Positions 8,343 to 17,779 of a stretch of 64,000 nucleotides of DNA are shown piece by piece. The stretch comes from Marinilabiliaceae bacterium ANBcel2 (lineage in GTDB: Bacteria; Bacteroidota; Bacteroidia; Bacteroidales; Marinilabiliaceae). Under the pieces are notes generated by a model. That model did no database searches and was not told the origin of the DNA. It saw only the letters and a list, made by a program, of their open reading frames with translations. The DNA is taken from the NCBI GenBank assembly GCA_029688995.1, contig JARULA010000002.1, forward strand, positions 62,001-126,000. The letters are read 5' to 3'. Positions within the stretch are counted from its first letter, which is position 1, and each line of letters begins with the position of its first letter. A program made the position numbers and the translations under genes.

Positions 8343-9587
8343 CTATAATTGTAAAAGCCATTCGCCCGACTCAAAACTCAACTCTATAATTGAATCGACA
8401 TATTCAGCTAACGTTTCATAATAATTAAGATAACTCTCATTTAAAGATCTTTGGGCTTCAAGTACTCTTAACAGACTAACCTCTCCTCTTTGATAGCTAA
8501 AAACAACGGCATCTCTTACCCGTTCAGCATCCTTTAATATCTCTTCGTCATAAAGAGTTAGTTTTTGAGAGTAGAGGCTATAATTATCCCATGCCCGCTT
8601 AACTCCTGATTCAACCTCAAGAAGAACTGAATTAAGATTTACCTCTGACTGCTTATGTGAATAGAGAGCCTGTTGGTACTCACCCCGGTTTAATCCTGAA
8701 AAGTTTAAAGGAATTACCAATCCGCCATAAAATGCTGCAAGTCCTGAGTGAGCTCCCCTTCCGGTTTCATTATGATATCCGGCAATTAAAGATATATCAG
8801 GAAGCCTCTCGGAGCGTGCAAGATTAACAGCGGCTTGAGATGTTTGCAGCTCACGCTCTGCAACCTGAATATCTGTACGGTTACTAATAGCATTTTCTCG
8901 TAAAGATAAATAGTCAGGTACATCTATCATCCATTGAGCATCATTATCTACCACTAATGAGTCTTCAGGAATACCTCCCATTAGTCTGTAGGCCTTCTCA
9001 TGAACTGATGATAGCTCAGCTTTAGCATCATATAAAGATGCGGTGAAATTACGCACTTCAAGGCGAGTTTGAACAAGATCGGTCTCTCCAATCTCTCCAG
9101 ATTCATAAAGATGCTCATTTGTTTCGAGCAACTGATTCAACTGCTCAAGAGACAAAGCTTTTCTCTCGGCTTTTCTCTGCTTTGTAGAAATTTCTACAAA
9201 AACAGTTGCTGCTTCAGCTCGTAAATAACGCAAAAAATCTTCAAGCTGGGCTTCAGCAGTATAATTTTCAAATTCAGCTTTTCGTATCCGGTTTCTCCTT
9301 TTACCAAAAAGTTCAATTGGAATTTCCAACTCAAACTCAACAGATCGAGGTACTCGATCAAACTCATCACTATCAAAGGGAGGAAACAAGATCTCCAGCT
9401 CAGGTTCTTCAAAAACTTTGGCAGCTGTAACTGCAGCAGCAGATGAAGAGACGTTATACTGCTCCTGTATATATTCCAGGTTATTACTTAAAACCTGCTG
9501 CATAAACTCTTCAAATGATATTCTGTTTACCTCCTCGGCATTCAGTGATACAAAAGGTAAAAACAATATTATCAACAATACTTTCAT
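8343..9587 (-). CDS. TolC-family outer membrane efflux protein of a CzcCBA-type pump (CzcC-like)
   Basis: This is a 414-residue outer membrane factor with a signal peptide (M-K-V-L-L-I-I-L-F-L-P-F-V-S-L-N-A). The two TolC-type repeats of long amphipathic helices are visible, with typical phrases such as A-E-R-E-L-Q-T-S-Q-A-A-V-N-L-A-R-S-E-R-L-P-D and F-S-Y-Q-R-G-E-V-S-L-L-R-V-L-E-A-Q. It is the last gene of a colinear adaptor-pump-channel set with gaps of 22-25 bases, so it should form the exit duct of the pump encoded upstream. Assignment to the metal (CzcC) branch rests on the neighbour being CzcA-like. Confidence 0.88.
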   Translation of the reverse strand: MKVLLIILFLPFVSLNAEEVNRISFEEFMQQVLSNNLEYIQEQYNVSSSAAAVTAAKVFEEPELEILFPPFDSDEFDRVPRSVEFELEIPIELFGKRRNRIRKAEFENYTAEAQLEDFLRYLRAEAATVFVEISTKQRKAERKALSLEQLNQLLETNEHLYESGEIGETDLVQTRLEVRNFTASLYDAKAELSSVHEKAYRLMGGIPEDSLVVDNDAQWMIDVPDYLSLRENAISNRTDIQVAERELQTSQAAVNLARSERLPDISLIAGYHNETGRGAHSGLAAFYGGLVIPLNFSGLNRGEYQQALYSHKQSEVNLNSVLLEVESGVKRAWDNYSLYSQKLTLYDEEILKDAERVRDAVVFSYQRGEVSLLRVLEAQRSLNESYLNYYETLAEYVDSIIELSFESGEWLLQL

Positions 9588-9609
9588 CTGTATCTAATTT
9601 AATTTAGTT

Positions 9610-12600
9610 CTATTTTTTACTGTTATATCTCTTCTCAACAAGATAATATACAACCGGTATTATAATCATAGTCAACAAAGTTGCAGAAAAGAGTCCGCCC
9701 ATTACAACTGTTGTTAATGGTCTTTGTATATCACTACCTACACCAAAAGCATAAGCTGCAGGCATCACCCCAAACAATGTGGTAAGAGCAGTAATTAAAA
9801 CCGGCCTCAACCTCATAACAGCCCCTTCAAGAACAGCTTCGCGCATTGTTAAGCCCTTCTTTTTAATAACTCTGTTAATATTACTAATTAATATCACCCC
9901 ATTTTGAACTGCCAGTCCGGACAGCGCAATAAATCCAACAATACTGGCAACATTAATAGTCATACCTCTAATTTGTAACGCTATTAATCCTCCAAGTACT
10001 GCCAACGGCAACGAGGAGATAATAATAAGCGGGTGACGAAGGGTTCCGAATTCGGCATAGAGCAATAAAAATATTAAGCCAAGTACCATAGGAACAATAA
10101 CCATTGTTCTCTTTTCGGCACGCTCTTTATTTTCGAACATTCCTCCCCACTCAATGCTATAGAGCTCAGAATCATACTCTATCTCTTGATCAATTGCATC
10201 TTGCGCTTCACGAATAAAGTGAGAAAACTCTCGTCCTCTTAAATTTAATGATACTGTAGAGTGACGACGATTCATCTCACGTGAAATAGTACTCTCTCCG
10301 GTTGTCATATTAATATCGGCAACCTGTGAAAGAGCAACCTTAGCTCCTGTCGATGAGTTTACCGTTAAATTGCCAATCTTTTCGGGTGTGTTACGTACTT
10401 CAGCCGGATAACGCAATATCATATCATATCGTCTCTCACCCATAAATATCTCTGAGACCTCACGGCCACCAAGGGCTACCTCAATAAGTTCAGAAATTTG
10501 CTGCACATTAATTCCATAACGTGCTGCTGCATCACGATCAACCTCGATTTGCATTTGTGGTAAAGGAGGCTCCTGATCTATAACCAAATCAACTGCTCCA
10601 TCAACACTATGCAAAACCTCCAGAATTTCTTCTGATATTCTGCGGGTTTCAGAAAAATCTTCTCCAAATACCTTTATTACAAGTTCACTATGAGCCCCTG
10701 CTACCTTGTCATTAACCCCATCTATCATAGGTTGAGAAAAACCTACACTCATTCCGGGAATCTTCTGCAATCGCTTATCCATCTCATCAATAAGATCAAG
10801 TTTACTACGGCGTGGTTCCCATGTATTATAAGGATTTAAGCCAACCATAGCTTCAATGTGCGAAGGGGTAAAATAGTCGGTTCCATCATCATTTCGTCCA
10901 AGCTGGGTCACAATAAAACTTACCTCGGGAAACTCTCTCACTGCCTCCCTTAAATCATAAGCCATATCACTTCCTTTCTCAAGAGAGATACCACTTGGCA
11001 ATTTTACCTGAAGCCAAATTGAACCCTCATCTATATAGGGCAAAAACTCTTTTCCTATTCTTATAAACACCGCTACTGTAAGCAAAATAGCTAAAAAACC
11101 GGGAATTATCGCATATCGTGGAAAAGCCAGCAAAAACTCCATCATCTTTCTATAACGCTGCTTAAGCCACTCAAAAGGTCTGTTTTTATATGGCTTAACA
11201 GGTTTTTTATAAGCCTGAAGCATTAATCCTGGAATAACTGCAAGGGAAAAAAGGAATGCTCCACCAAGTGCATAGGCAACTGTATATGCCATAGGTGTAA
11301 AAAAACGTGCCTCTATACGCTCAAATGCAAATAAGGGTAAATGAGCTGCAATAATTATAAGAACCGAAAAGAAGATTGGACGGGCAATACGATTTGTGCT
11401 CTCAGCAACCATCTCTTCAGTAAATTTTTTATCGGGAGACTTTTCTTGCTTACCCTGAAGCGCTTCTACAATAACAATTGCTGCATCAACCAATATTCCA
11501 AAACTTAAAGCCCCCAAAGAAAGCAGGTTGGCAGGAATATTTGTTAAATACATAAGAGCAAAAGAGACAAGCATTGCAAAGGGAATAACAATTGCAACAA
11601 TAAGAGCCGACTTAACGCTTCCTAAAAAGAAAAGCAGAATTAAAACAACCAGTCCAATACCCATAAGCAGTGTATGGGAAACGCTGCTAATAGTCTCTTC
11701 TATTAGCTCGGTACGGTCGTAATAGGGCTCAAGAGTAACATCATCGGGCAAAACTTGATTGTTTAATTCATCTACTTTATCATGAATATTCGCTAAGGTT
11801 TGTGATGGATCCTCTCCACGAAGCATAACTACAATTCCTGAAACCAGATCATTTTGATCATCTTTTCCAAGCAACCCGTTTCGCTCCATAGCTCCGAGTT
11901 TTAACTCCCCTAAATCACGAAGAAAAACAGGTGTTCCTTTAACCGAGGTTACTACAATATTACCCAAATCTTCTAACGACCTAACCAGTCCGATCCCCCG
12001 TATAATATAACCCAAATCTCCGCGAACCACTCTACCTCCCCCGGCATTAGCATTATTAATATCAACAGCCTCTATAACATCCTCCAAATCGAGATCATAT
12101 TTTAACAGCTTATCCGGATCAATTTCACAATGAAACTGCGTTGTTTCGCCACCAAAATTTACAACTTCTGCAACTCCAAAGGCTTCTCTAATTTTAGGAA
12201 TAACAACCCACTCCTGCAGCTCTCTAAGCTCTCTCTGGCAATATGTGTCTGATTGCAAGGTGTAACGGAATATTTCTCCTGTCGGACTGGTCAATGGTTC
12301 CAACTCAGAGTCGGCACCTTCGGGCAACTCTACTTCGGAAATTCTCTCCCGGGTAATTTGACGGGCAAAATAGTCATCAACCCCATCAGCAAAAACAAGA
12401 GTTATCATTGATAACCCAAATGTACTTTTTGACCTCATCACTGTCAGCCCCGGCATGCCATTTAACTCCCGCTCTAAAGGAATGGTTATCTGCTCCTCTA
12501 CAGTTTCTGCAGCATGACCGCTATATTGTGTTACCACCATAGTAGTAACATCGGCAATATCGGGATAAGCATCAATGGTTAACTGCTTCCAGGAGTAGTA

Positions 12601-12684
12601 CCCGAAAATACCTATAAAAACAAATACTCCAGCAATTATCCATCGCTTTGACAGGCAATATCTTATAAATTTCTCCAAAAACAT
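9610..12684 (-). CDS. Heavy-metal efflux RND pump, CzcA/CusA family
   Basis: This 1024-residue inner membrane proton antiporter has the full RND layout: a first membrane helix near residues 14-30, a large periplasmic loop, helices 2-6, a second periplasmic loop (about 540-850) and helices 8-12. The metal-specific helix-4 signature reads S-F-G-I-L-V-D-A-A-I-V-I-V-E (394-407), with the conserved D400 and E407. This form lies between the CusA and CzcA signatures, so the ion (Cu/Ag or Zn/Co/Ni/Cd) cannot be decided. The sequence near residues 32-43 (W-K-Q-L-T-I-D-A-Y-P-D-I) is also typical of the heavy-metal clade. It works with the adaptor upstream and the TolC-like gene downstream. Confidence 0.93.
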   Translation of the reverse strand: MFLEKFIRYCLSKRWIIAGVFVFIGIFGYYSWKQLTIDAYPDIADVTTMVVTQYSGHAAETVEEQITIPLERELNGMPGLTVMRSKSTFGLSMITLVFADGVDDYFARQITRERISEVELPEGADSELEPLTSPTGEIFRYTLQSDTYCQRELRELQEWVVIPKIREAFGVAEVVNFGGETTQFHCEIDPDKLLKYDLDLEDVIEAVDINNANAGGGRVVRGDLGYIIRGIGLVRSLEDLGNIVVTSVKGTPVFLRDLGELKLGAMERNGLLGKDDQNDLVSGIVVMLRGEDPSQTLANIHDKVDELNNQVLPDDVTLEPYYDRTELIEETISSVSHTLLMGIGLVVLILLFFLGSVKSALIVAIVIPFAMLVSFALMYLTNIPANLLSLGALSFGILVDAAIVIVEALQGKQEKSPDKKFTEEMVAESTNRIARPIFFSVLIIIAAHLPLFAFERIEARFFTPMAYTVAYALGGAFLFSLAVIPGLMLQAYKKPVKPYKNRPFEWLKQRYRKMMEFLLAFPRYAIIPGFLAILLTVAVFIRIGKEFLPYIDEGSIWLQVKLPSGISLEKGSDMAYDLREAVREFPEVSFIVTQLGRNDDGTDYFTPSHIEAMVGLNPYNTWEPRRSKLDLIDEMDKRLQKIPGMSVGFSQPMIDGVNDKVAGAHSELVIKVFGEDFSETRRISEEILEVLHSVDGAVDLVIDQEPPLPQMQIEVDRDAAARYGINVQQISELIEVALGGREVSEIFMGERRYDMILRYPAEVRNTPEKIGNLTVNSSTGAKVALSQVADINMTTGESTISREMNRRHSTVSLNLRGREFSHFIREAQDAIDQEIEYDSELYSIEWGGMFENKERAEKRTMVIVPMVLGLIFLLLYAEFGTLRHPLIIISSLPLAVLGGLIALQIRGMTINVASIVGFIALSGLAVQNGVILISNINRVIKKKGLTMREAVLEGAVMRLRPVLITALTTLFGVMPAAYAFGVGSDIQRPLTTVVMGGLFSATLLTMIIIPVVYYLVEKRYNSKK

Positions 12685-12709
12685 AATCCTATTTTTTTAT
12701 CAGCCGGTA

Positions 12710-13855
12710 CTATGGCAATAGCACAGCATTATCAACAATTACTTTTTCATCATAATTTAACCCATCCAGTATAACCAGCTTGTCATCAACCATATCACCC
12801 ACTTTAACTCTTCTTTGCTCAAAAGTATAAGGAGCCGTTTCAACATAGACATAGTTAAAGTCACGCCTTTGTAGCACTGCTTTTGAAGGCAGAACAAAGG
12901 AGTGAACTTTGGGTGACTGAAACCGCACATTTGCAAACATCCCAGGCTTCAACTTATAATCACTATTATCAAATTCTACCCTTACCTTTGCAGTTCGCGT
13001 CTCTTCATCAAGCATATCACTAACAAAAAGCACCTCTCCGCTATACTCCTCACCGGGCCATGCCGGAAAAGTAGCCTCAGCTTTGGTGCCTCTTGAAACA
13101 AATCTTATATCCTGTTCCTGAATATTTGCTGTAACCCATACATTACTCAAATCTGCAATAATCATAACAGGATCTTCGGGATCGGAAATAAATTCCCCCG
13201 GAGCTGCTGAAAGGTCAACTACACGACCTTTAACAGGAGTGCGTACTTGTAAAGGTTGTCCCAAATCACTCTTATCAATTCCCATAATATCCATGGTCAT
13301 TGTTACACCCTGCATCTCACTTTCTGCAATCTCATAAGCAGTTTGCGCCTCTTCCAACTCACGTAAAGGGGTTATACCTCTATCATGCAGCTCTTTTTTT
13401 CGGTTAAGCTCACTTGTCGCCTGTGCCAATGAGCTTCGTGCACTTATGAAACTGGTTTGAATATCAGCTATTTCAGGTGAATAAAGCTCAAAAAGAGGTT
13501 GCCCCTTTTGTACCTCTTCGCCCAGATTAACAAAAAGGCGAACAATTTTACCTCCTACCGGTGGATATATACCGGCCTTTTGTGCAGGATTTGCCTCTAC
13601 CGAAGCAGGAGCAGATATAACTCTGCTAACCTTTTGAGTTCCAACTGTTGCTATTTCAAGACTTTCTCTTACCGGCGAATCCTGAGGGATAAAAATACCT
13701 TCCTCAACTTTATAATATGGTGCCGTATCGGGCTCTTCCTCAAACTCTCTTCTAAATTGTGGAACCGCTACAATAATAATTAGCAACACCAACACTACTC
13801 CCAAAGTAATATTCCTGTTACGGCGAAGCTTTTCTGTACTCTTTTTTAAGATCAT
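12710..13855 (-). CDS. Periplasmic adaptor subunit of the metal RND pump (CzcB/CusB-like)
   Basis: This 381-residue membrane fusion protein has an N-terminal membrane anchor (about residues 16-32). It then has a barrel-sandwich/lipoyl half (P-V-G-G-K-I-V-R-L-F-V-N-L-G-E-E-V-Q-K-G), a coiled-coil hairpin around residues 125-185, the second lipoyl half, a beta-barrel domain and a membrane-proximal domain. It bridges the RND pump and the outer membrane channel. No histidine- or methionine-rich metal-binding extension is seen at the N-terminus, unlike many CzcB or CusB proteins. It is the first gene of the pump operon; the 97-base gap before it separates it from mgtE. Confidence 0.9.
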   Translation of the reverse strand: MILKKSTEKLRRNRNITLGVVLVLLIIIVAVPQFRREFEEEPDTAPYYKVEEGIFIPQDSPVRESLEIATVGTQKVSRVISAPASVEANPAQKAGIYPPVGGKIVRLFVNLGEEVQKGQPLFELYSPEIADIQTSFISARSSLAQATSELNRKKELHDRGITPLRELEEAQTAYEIAESEMQGVTMTMDIMGIDKSDLGQPLQVRTPVKGRVVDLSAAPGEFISDPEDPVMIIADLSNVWVTANIQEQDIRFVSRGTKAEATFPAWPGEEYSGEVLFVSDMLDEETRTAKVRVEFDNSDYKLKPGMFANVRFQSPKVHSFVLPSKAVLQRRDFNYVYVETAPYTFEQRRVKVGDMVDDKLVILDGLNYDEKVIVDNAVLLP

Positions 13856-13952
13856 TTCTAATAAGATTAATATGGTTTCTACTTAAATTACTTTATCAAT
13901 ATTTGATCAAAAACTATTATTACACGCTTTATTGCAAATCACTAAACCTCTT

Positions 13953-15335
13953 TTAAAAAAAGAATAGAGTTGCCATTCCAAAATAGATTAGCAATCCGGT
14001 TACATCTACAAGTGTGGTGATGGCCGGACTGGCAGCAACGGCGGGGTCTCCTCCAAACTTTTTTACAATAAGAGGTAACGAGGCTCCAATTATAGTAGAT
14101 GTTATAACCTGAATACTTAAAGCAAACGAGATGCCTGTAGCTATATAAAAGAGATTGTATGCGGCAGGTATATCAGTCTCCCATGAAAGAAAAAGAATTT
14201 TTCCAAACGCAATAACACCCAAAACAAGTGCAAGCAGTAATGATATTCTCAACTCTTTAAATATTACAAAAAACCAATTTTTTAAACTTATCTGTCCTAA
14301 AGCCATAGCCCGAATAACTACTGTGGCGGCCTGACTACCAGTATTACCACCTGTATCAGCAACCATTGGCATATATAAAGCAAGTATTATTAACGCCGAC
14401 ATTGCCTCTTCATACTTATGAATTATCATGCCCGACAGTAACCCAATAACAGCAAGTGTTGAAAGCCAAACAACCCTTTTTTTAAAATGATCTAAAACTG
14501 AAGTTTGAGCATAATTTAAAACCTCTTTACCGGGAACTATTCCCATAAATTTCTCCATATCCTCGGTCTGTTCAGCCCTTATAACATCAATAGCATCATC
14601 CTGTAAAACAATTCCAAGCAGCTGCATATCATTATTTATAATAGGAATTGCAACCAATTCATACTTCTCAATACGCTCTGCAACTACTTCTCGATCTTCA
14701 TCTATATAGGCAAAAACTAACTCCCTGTTAACTATATTTGAAACCGGAGTGGTAGGGCTGGCCAGTACAACATCTTTTAAAGAGAGTACCCCCAGTAGTT
14801 TCATATCATCATCAACTACATAAATATTGTAAAGCATCTTATTGGAAGGAGCATCACTGCGAATTTTATCAATAGCCTCACTACATGTAAGGGCCTCTTC
14901 AATGTTAGCAAAATCGGTACTCATTATACCACCCGCACTTTCAGGAGGATATGCACTCAGGTGTAATACATTTTCACGAGTGGCCTTTTTAAGATAAGGT
15001 AAAAGTGCAGTTTGATCCTCTTTTAAAAGATGTTGGAATATATCAGCTCTGGTATCTGAAGGGATATTCTCAAATATAATTGCAAACCGACGTTTACTTA
15101 CATGATGAAAAAAGTCAATAGCTCTGGCAATATCCAGTTCAGCAAATACCAACCCTTGCAAAGAAGGTTGCAAGGTTGACAAAACATCAACAGCCAGCTC
15201 ATTATCAAGATGCTGCAATATCTCTCCAACCTCGGCTACAGGCATGTTTTTTATAAACTGAAGAGCAATCTCTCTCTCATGTCCCTTAGATGCTAGCTGC
15301 TCAAGCCATCTATCAATATCCTGTACTTTTTGCAT
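13953..15335 (-). CDS. mgtE: Magnesium transporter MgtE
   Basis: MgtE is a dimeric Mg2+-gated Mg2+ channel of the inner membrane. Residues below are numbered from a TTG two codons upstream; I chose the ATG giving M-Q-K-V-Q-D-I-D as the start. The cytoplasmic N domain spans about 20-130, the paired CBS domains about 135-260, a plug helix near 262-285, and five membrane helices lie from about 290 to the C-terminus. The pore signature P-M-V-A-D-T-G-G-N-T-G-S-Q (325-337) and the ion-binding G-D-P-A-V-A-A-S-P-A segment with D432 are intact. It lies between the two-component system and the metal pump on the same strand, with its own likely promoter. Some MgtE proteins also pass Co2+ or Zn2+, which would fit the neighbours. 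Confidence 0.94.
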   Translation of the reverse strand: MQKVQDIDRWLEQLASKGHEREIALQFIKNMPVAEVGEILQHLDNELAVDVLSTLQPSLQGLVFAELDIARAIDFFHHVSKRRFAIIFENIPSDTRADIFQHLLKEDQTALLPYLKKATRENVLHLSAYPPESAGGIMSTDFANIEEALTCSEAIDKIRSDAPSNKMLYNIYVVDDDMKLLGVLSLKDVVLASPTTPVSNIVNRELVFAYIDEDREVVAERIEKYELVAIPIINNDMQLLGIVLQDDAIDVIRAEQTEDMEKFMGIVPGKEVLNYAQTSVLDHFKKRVVWLSTLAVIGLLSGMIIHKYEEAMSALIILALYMPMVADTGGNTGSQAATVVIRAMALGQISLKNWFFVIFKELRISLLLALVLGVIAFGKILFLSWETDIPAAYNLFYIATGISFALSIQVITSTIIGASLPLIVKKFGGDPAVAASPAITTLVDVTGLLIYFGMATLFFF

Positions 15336-15370
15336 AATCAAAATAGTTAAAAAATCTGTTTTTGACTATG

Positions 15371-15378
15371 CAAACTTA
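15371..15378 (-). promoter_or_regulatory. Possible mgtE -7 element
   Basis: Read on the minus strand this is TAAGTTTG, matching TAnnTTTG, about 35 bases before the mgtE start in the 119-base gap after the kinase gene. No convincing TTG lies at the expected distance, so this is a partial match. Confidence 0.4.
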
Positions 15379-15460
15379 CATGCTCCTTTTAAAGAGAGTG
15401 GTTAGAAATATTTTAAAAGAGTATTAGAAATTCATTAGAATTTTTGCTTATCCACAAAAA

Positions 15461-16837
15461 TTAAGATGTAACCAAAGGTATTGAAACAATAAATAGTGAC
15501 CCTTTATTAATTGTGCTCTCAACCACAATTGTACCATTATGAAGATTAATTATTCGTTGAGCCAGCGGTAATCCTATGCCGCTTCCCTCAGCTAAAGAGT
15601 GATTGCTCCCTCGAAAAAATGGAGTAAATATGTTTTCAATATCCTTCTCATCTATTCCGGCACCTTTATCTATAATATCAATAAAAACAGTTTTACCATC
15701 ATGCCTTAAAACAACTTCACACTTATTATCCTCACTATATTTACACCCATTCTCTATTATCTTTTCAAATGCAGTTTTTAACAGGTAGTTGTTACCATAC
15801 ACCAACAACTCCTCACTACTACTATTTAAAGTATCATCATAGCGCAAATCCACATTAAAAGAGTTAAAAAGTCTTGTAACACTATGTACTGCTTCCAAAA
15901 TAATCTCATCGCAACGAACGATTTCAAAATGAATTTCACGCGGATCATAACCAGCCTTGGCAAAATCTAACAAATTGGCCGAAAATGTTGATATGCGACG
16001 TGCATCAGAGAGTGCATTACTAATCACCTCTTTATACTCACCTGCATCTTTTTCGTTATTTAAAGCAAGATCTAACTCAGTAATAATAGCAGTGAGAGGT
16101 GTTCGTAATTCGTGAGATATATTACTAACAAACTCTTTTTGAGCATTAAAGGAGCTTTCAAGACGATCAAGCATATTATTAAAAGTATCGGCCAAAAGAG
16201 CAAGCTCATCCTTGTTGTTAGGTGAATATACTCGTAAATCGAGACTTGATGCTGATATCTTCTCAACCTTATTTATCATACGCCTTACCGGCGAAAAAGC
16301 TTTTCTTGAAAAATAGTAGCCTGTAATTACAATGATAACTATAGAGAAAATAAAGACCATTAATATTGTCCGCTTTAGGTCAGCAAGCTTACTATAACCA
16401 TATATATCATAAGATGTAGCAGTTATTACATAACTATCATCACCATATTTATAATGAACACCAATAACCTGCCAATCATTCTGGTAAAAACGGATATTAC
16501 CCTCTTCAATAATTTGGTCGATCATAGCCGGAGTCTCTTTAACATGATCAATATCTTCAGCATCATGATAGAGAAGATTAAAATACGGATCATAAATAGC
16601 CACCTCAACCTCATTTATCACCTCTATATTACTGCGATAAATTGTTTGAAGAACTGTAGAATCAACCTGAGCTATAAAAAAAAGATTGGCCTTTGTTATT
16701 GCCTCTTGCTCAAGAGCTGTATAAAACTCTTCTTCCCTGCTTTTATGAGAAGAATAATAAATTACAGATGCAAAAAACAGTAATATTGCTACAGTAATAA
16801 TCGAATAAATAAAAGTTAGTTTGACACGAATTCTCAT
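15461..16837 (-). CDS. Sensor histidine kinase (two-component system)
   Basis: This is a classical membrane-bound kinase of about 458 residues. TM1 is near residues 7-28, a periplasmic sensor lies between about 30 and 158, TM2 near 160-177, then a HAMP linker, the H box N-I-S-H243-E-L-R-T-P-L, the N box (I-I-E-N-G-C-K-Y-S), and G boxes (D-K-G-A-G-I-D, G-S-G-I-G-L-P-L). I preferred the ATG directly after an upstream TTG as the start. The kinase follows its response regulator with a 17-base gap. Position before mgtE and the metal pump suggests envelope or cation sensing, as in the CusS/ArlS-like group, but no metal-binding motif stands out in the sensor. Confidence 0.9.
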   Translation of the reverse strand: MRIRVKLTFIYSIITVAILLFFASVIYYSSHKSREEEFYTALEQEAITKANLFFIAQVDSTVLQTIYRSNIEVINEVEVAIYDPYFNLLYHDAEDIDHVKETPAMIDQIIEEGNIRFYQNDWQVIGVHYKYGDDSYVITATSYDIYGYSKLADLKRTILMVFIFSIVIIVITGYYFSRKAFSPVRRMINKVEKISASSLDLRVYSPNNKDELALLADTFNNMLDRLESSFNAQKEFVSNISHELRTPLTAIITELDLALNNEKDAGEYKEVISNALSDARRISTFSANLLDFAKAGYDPREIHFEIVRCDEIILEAVHSVTRLFNSFNVDLRYDDTLNSSSEELLVYGNNYLLKTAFEKIIENGCKYSEDNKCEVVLRHDGKTVFIDIIDKGAGIDEKDIENIFTPFFRGSNHSLAEGSGIGLPLAQRIINLHNGTIVVESTINKGSLFIVSIPLVTS

Positions 16838-16857
16838 CAACAGAGCGACTTTAATAA

Positions 16858-17541
16858 TTACTCTTTTTTTAATATAAATCCCATACCCGGACGAGTATGA
16901 ATAAGCTTACTGTGAAACTCCTTATCTACCTTTTTTCTTAAGTAGTTTATATAAACATCAATAAAATTTGTTCCTGTATCAAAATGGGTATCCCAAACAT
17001 TTTCAGCAATCTCTTTTCTAGATAAAACCCTTTCTCGATTACGAAGCATATACTCTAAAAGATTGTACTCCTTAGGGGTAAGAGATAAAGATTTACCTTC
17101 ACGTGTAATAGACTTTAAATTAGCATCTAAAACCACTCCTTCATATTCTATAACAGAGTTAGAGGTAAACTCCTTGTTTGAAAATAACTTTATAAGATTT
17201 CGTATCCTTACTTCAAGTTCTCTAAAATCAAATGGTTTTACCAGGTAGTCATCAGCTCCTGCATCAAAACCTTCAACTTTATCATCTGCAGTTCCAAGCG
17301 CTGTAAGCATAATAATGGGAATTGATGAATTTGATTTTTTAATTTCCTGACACACTTCAATACCGTTCATACCAGGCAATATAACATCAATAATTATAAG
17401 ACCATAAGATCCGCGTAATCCCAGTTTACGACCCATGTTGCCATCATAGGCAAGATCAACACTATATCCTCTATCTTCAAGTCCGCGCTTTACAAGTTGT
17501 GCAATCCTGGAATCATCCTCAATAATAAGTACTTTATGCAT
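16858..17541 (-). CDS. OmpR-family DNA-binding response regulator
   Basis: This 227-residue regulator has a receiver domain (residues 1-115) with acidic pocket E8/D9/D10, phospho-acceptor D52 in I-I-D-V-I-L-P-G-M-N-G, a conserved T/S (M-L-T-A) and K102 in V-K-P-F-D. Residues about 130-225 are the OmpR/PhoB winged helix (L-T-P-K-E-Y-N-L-L-E-Y-M-L, V-D-V-Y-I-N-Y-L-R-K-K-V-D). It is the first gene of a pair with the kinase downstream. Likely targets, inferred from position only, are the mgtE and pump operon, or the divergent kinase. Confidence 0.93.
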   Translation of the reverse strand: MHKVLIIEDDSRIAQLVKRGLEDRGYSVDLAYDGNMGRKLGLRGSYGLIIIDVILPGMNGIEVCQEIKKSNSSIPIIMLTALGTADDKVEGFDAGADDYLVKPFDFRELEVRIRNLIKLFSNKEFTSNSVIEYEGVVLDANLKSITREGKSLSLTPKEYNLLEYMLRNRERVLSRKEIAENVWDTHFDTGTNFIDVYINYLRKKVDKEFHSKLIHTRPGMGFILKKE

Positions 17542-17671
17542 ATAGTAATCTTTGACTAAAAGCTTTTAATATAAAGAAATAATATACAATATTAATATAA
17601 AACATATAAAGCTACTAATAGAATAATATCGACTATTGCGCAGAGATAAATCAATTTTTTTTGTAAATTTC

Positions 17672-17700
17672 TTGTAAAAAGTTATAAATTTCTATCTTTA
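17672..17700 (+). promoter_or_regulatory. Likely promoter of the divergent histidine kinase gene
   Basis: TTG (17672-17674), an 18-base spacer and TATCTTTA (17693-17700) resemble TTG-N-TAnnTTTG with one mismatch at the final G. It lies in the 238-base divergent gap, ~80 bases before the start codon. The rest of this gap is AT-rich with no other clear element. Confidence 0.5.
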
Positions 17701-17779
17701 AGGCATAAACATTAAAAAATAACTTTAGCCTAACCTATTTTTACCGGTTAAAATCGGTTGAAAAACACTTAACATAATA

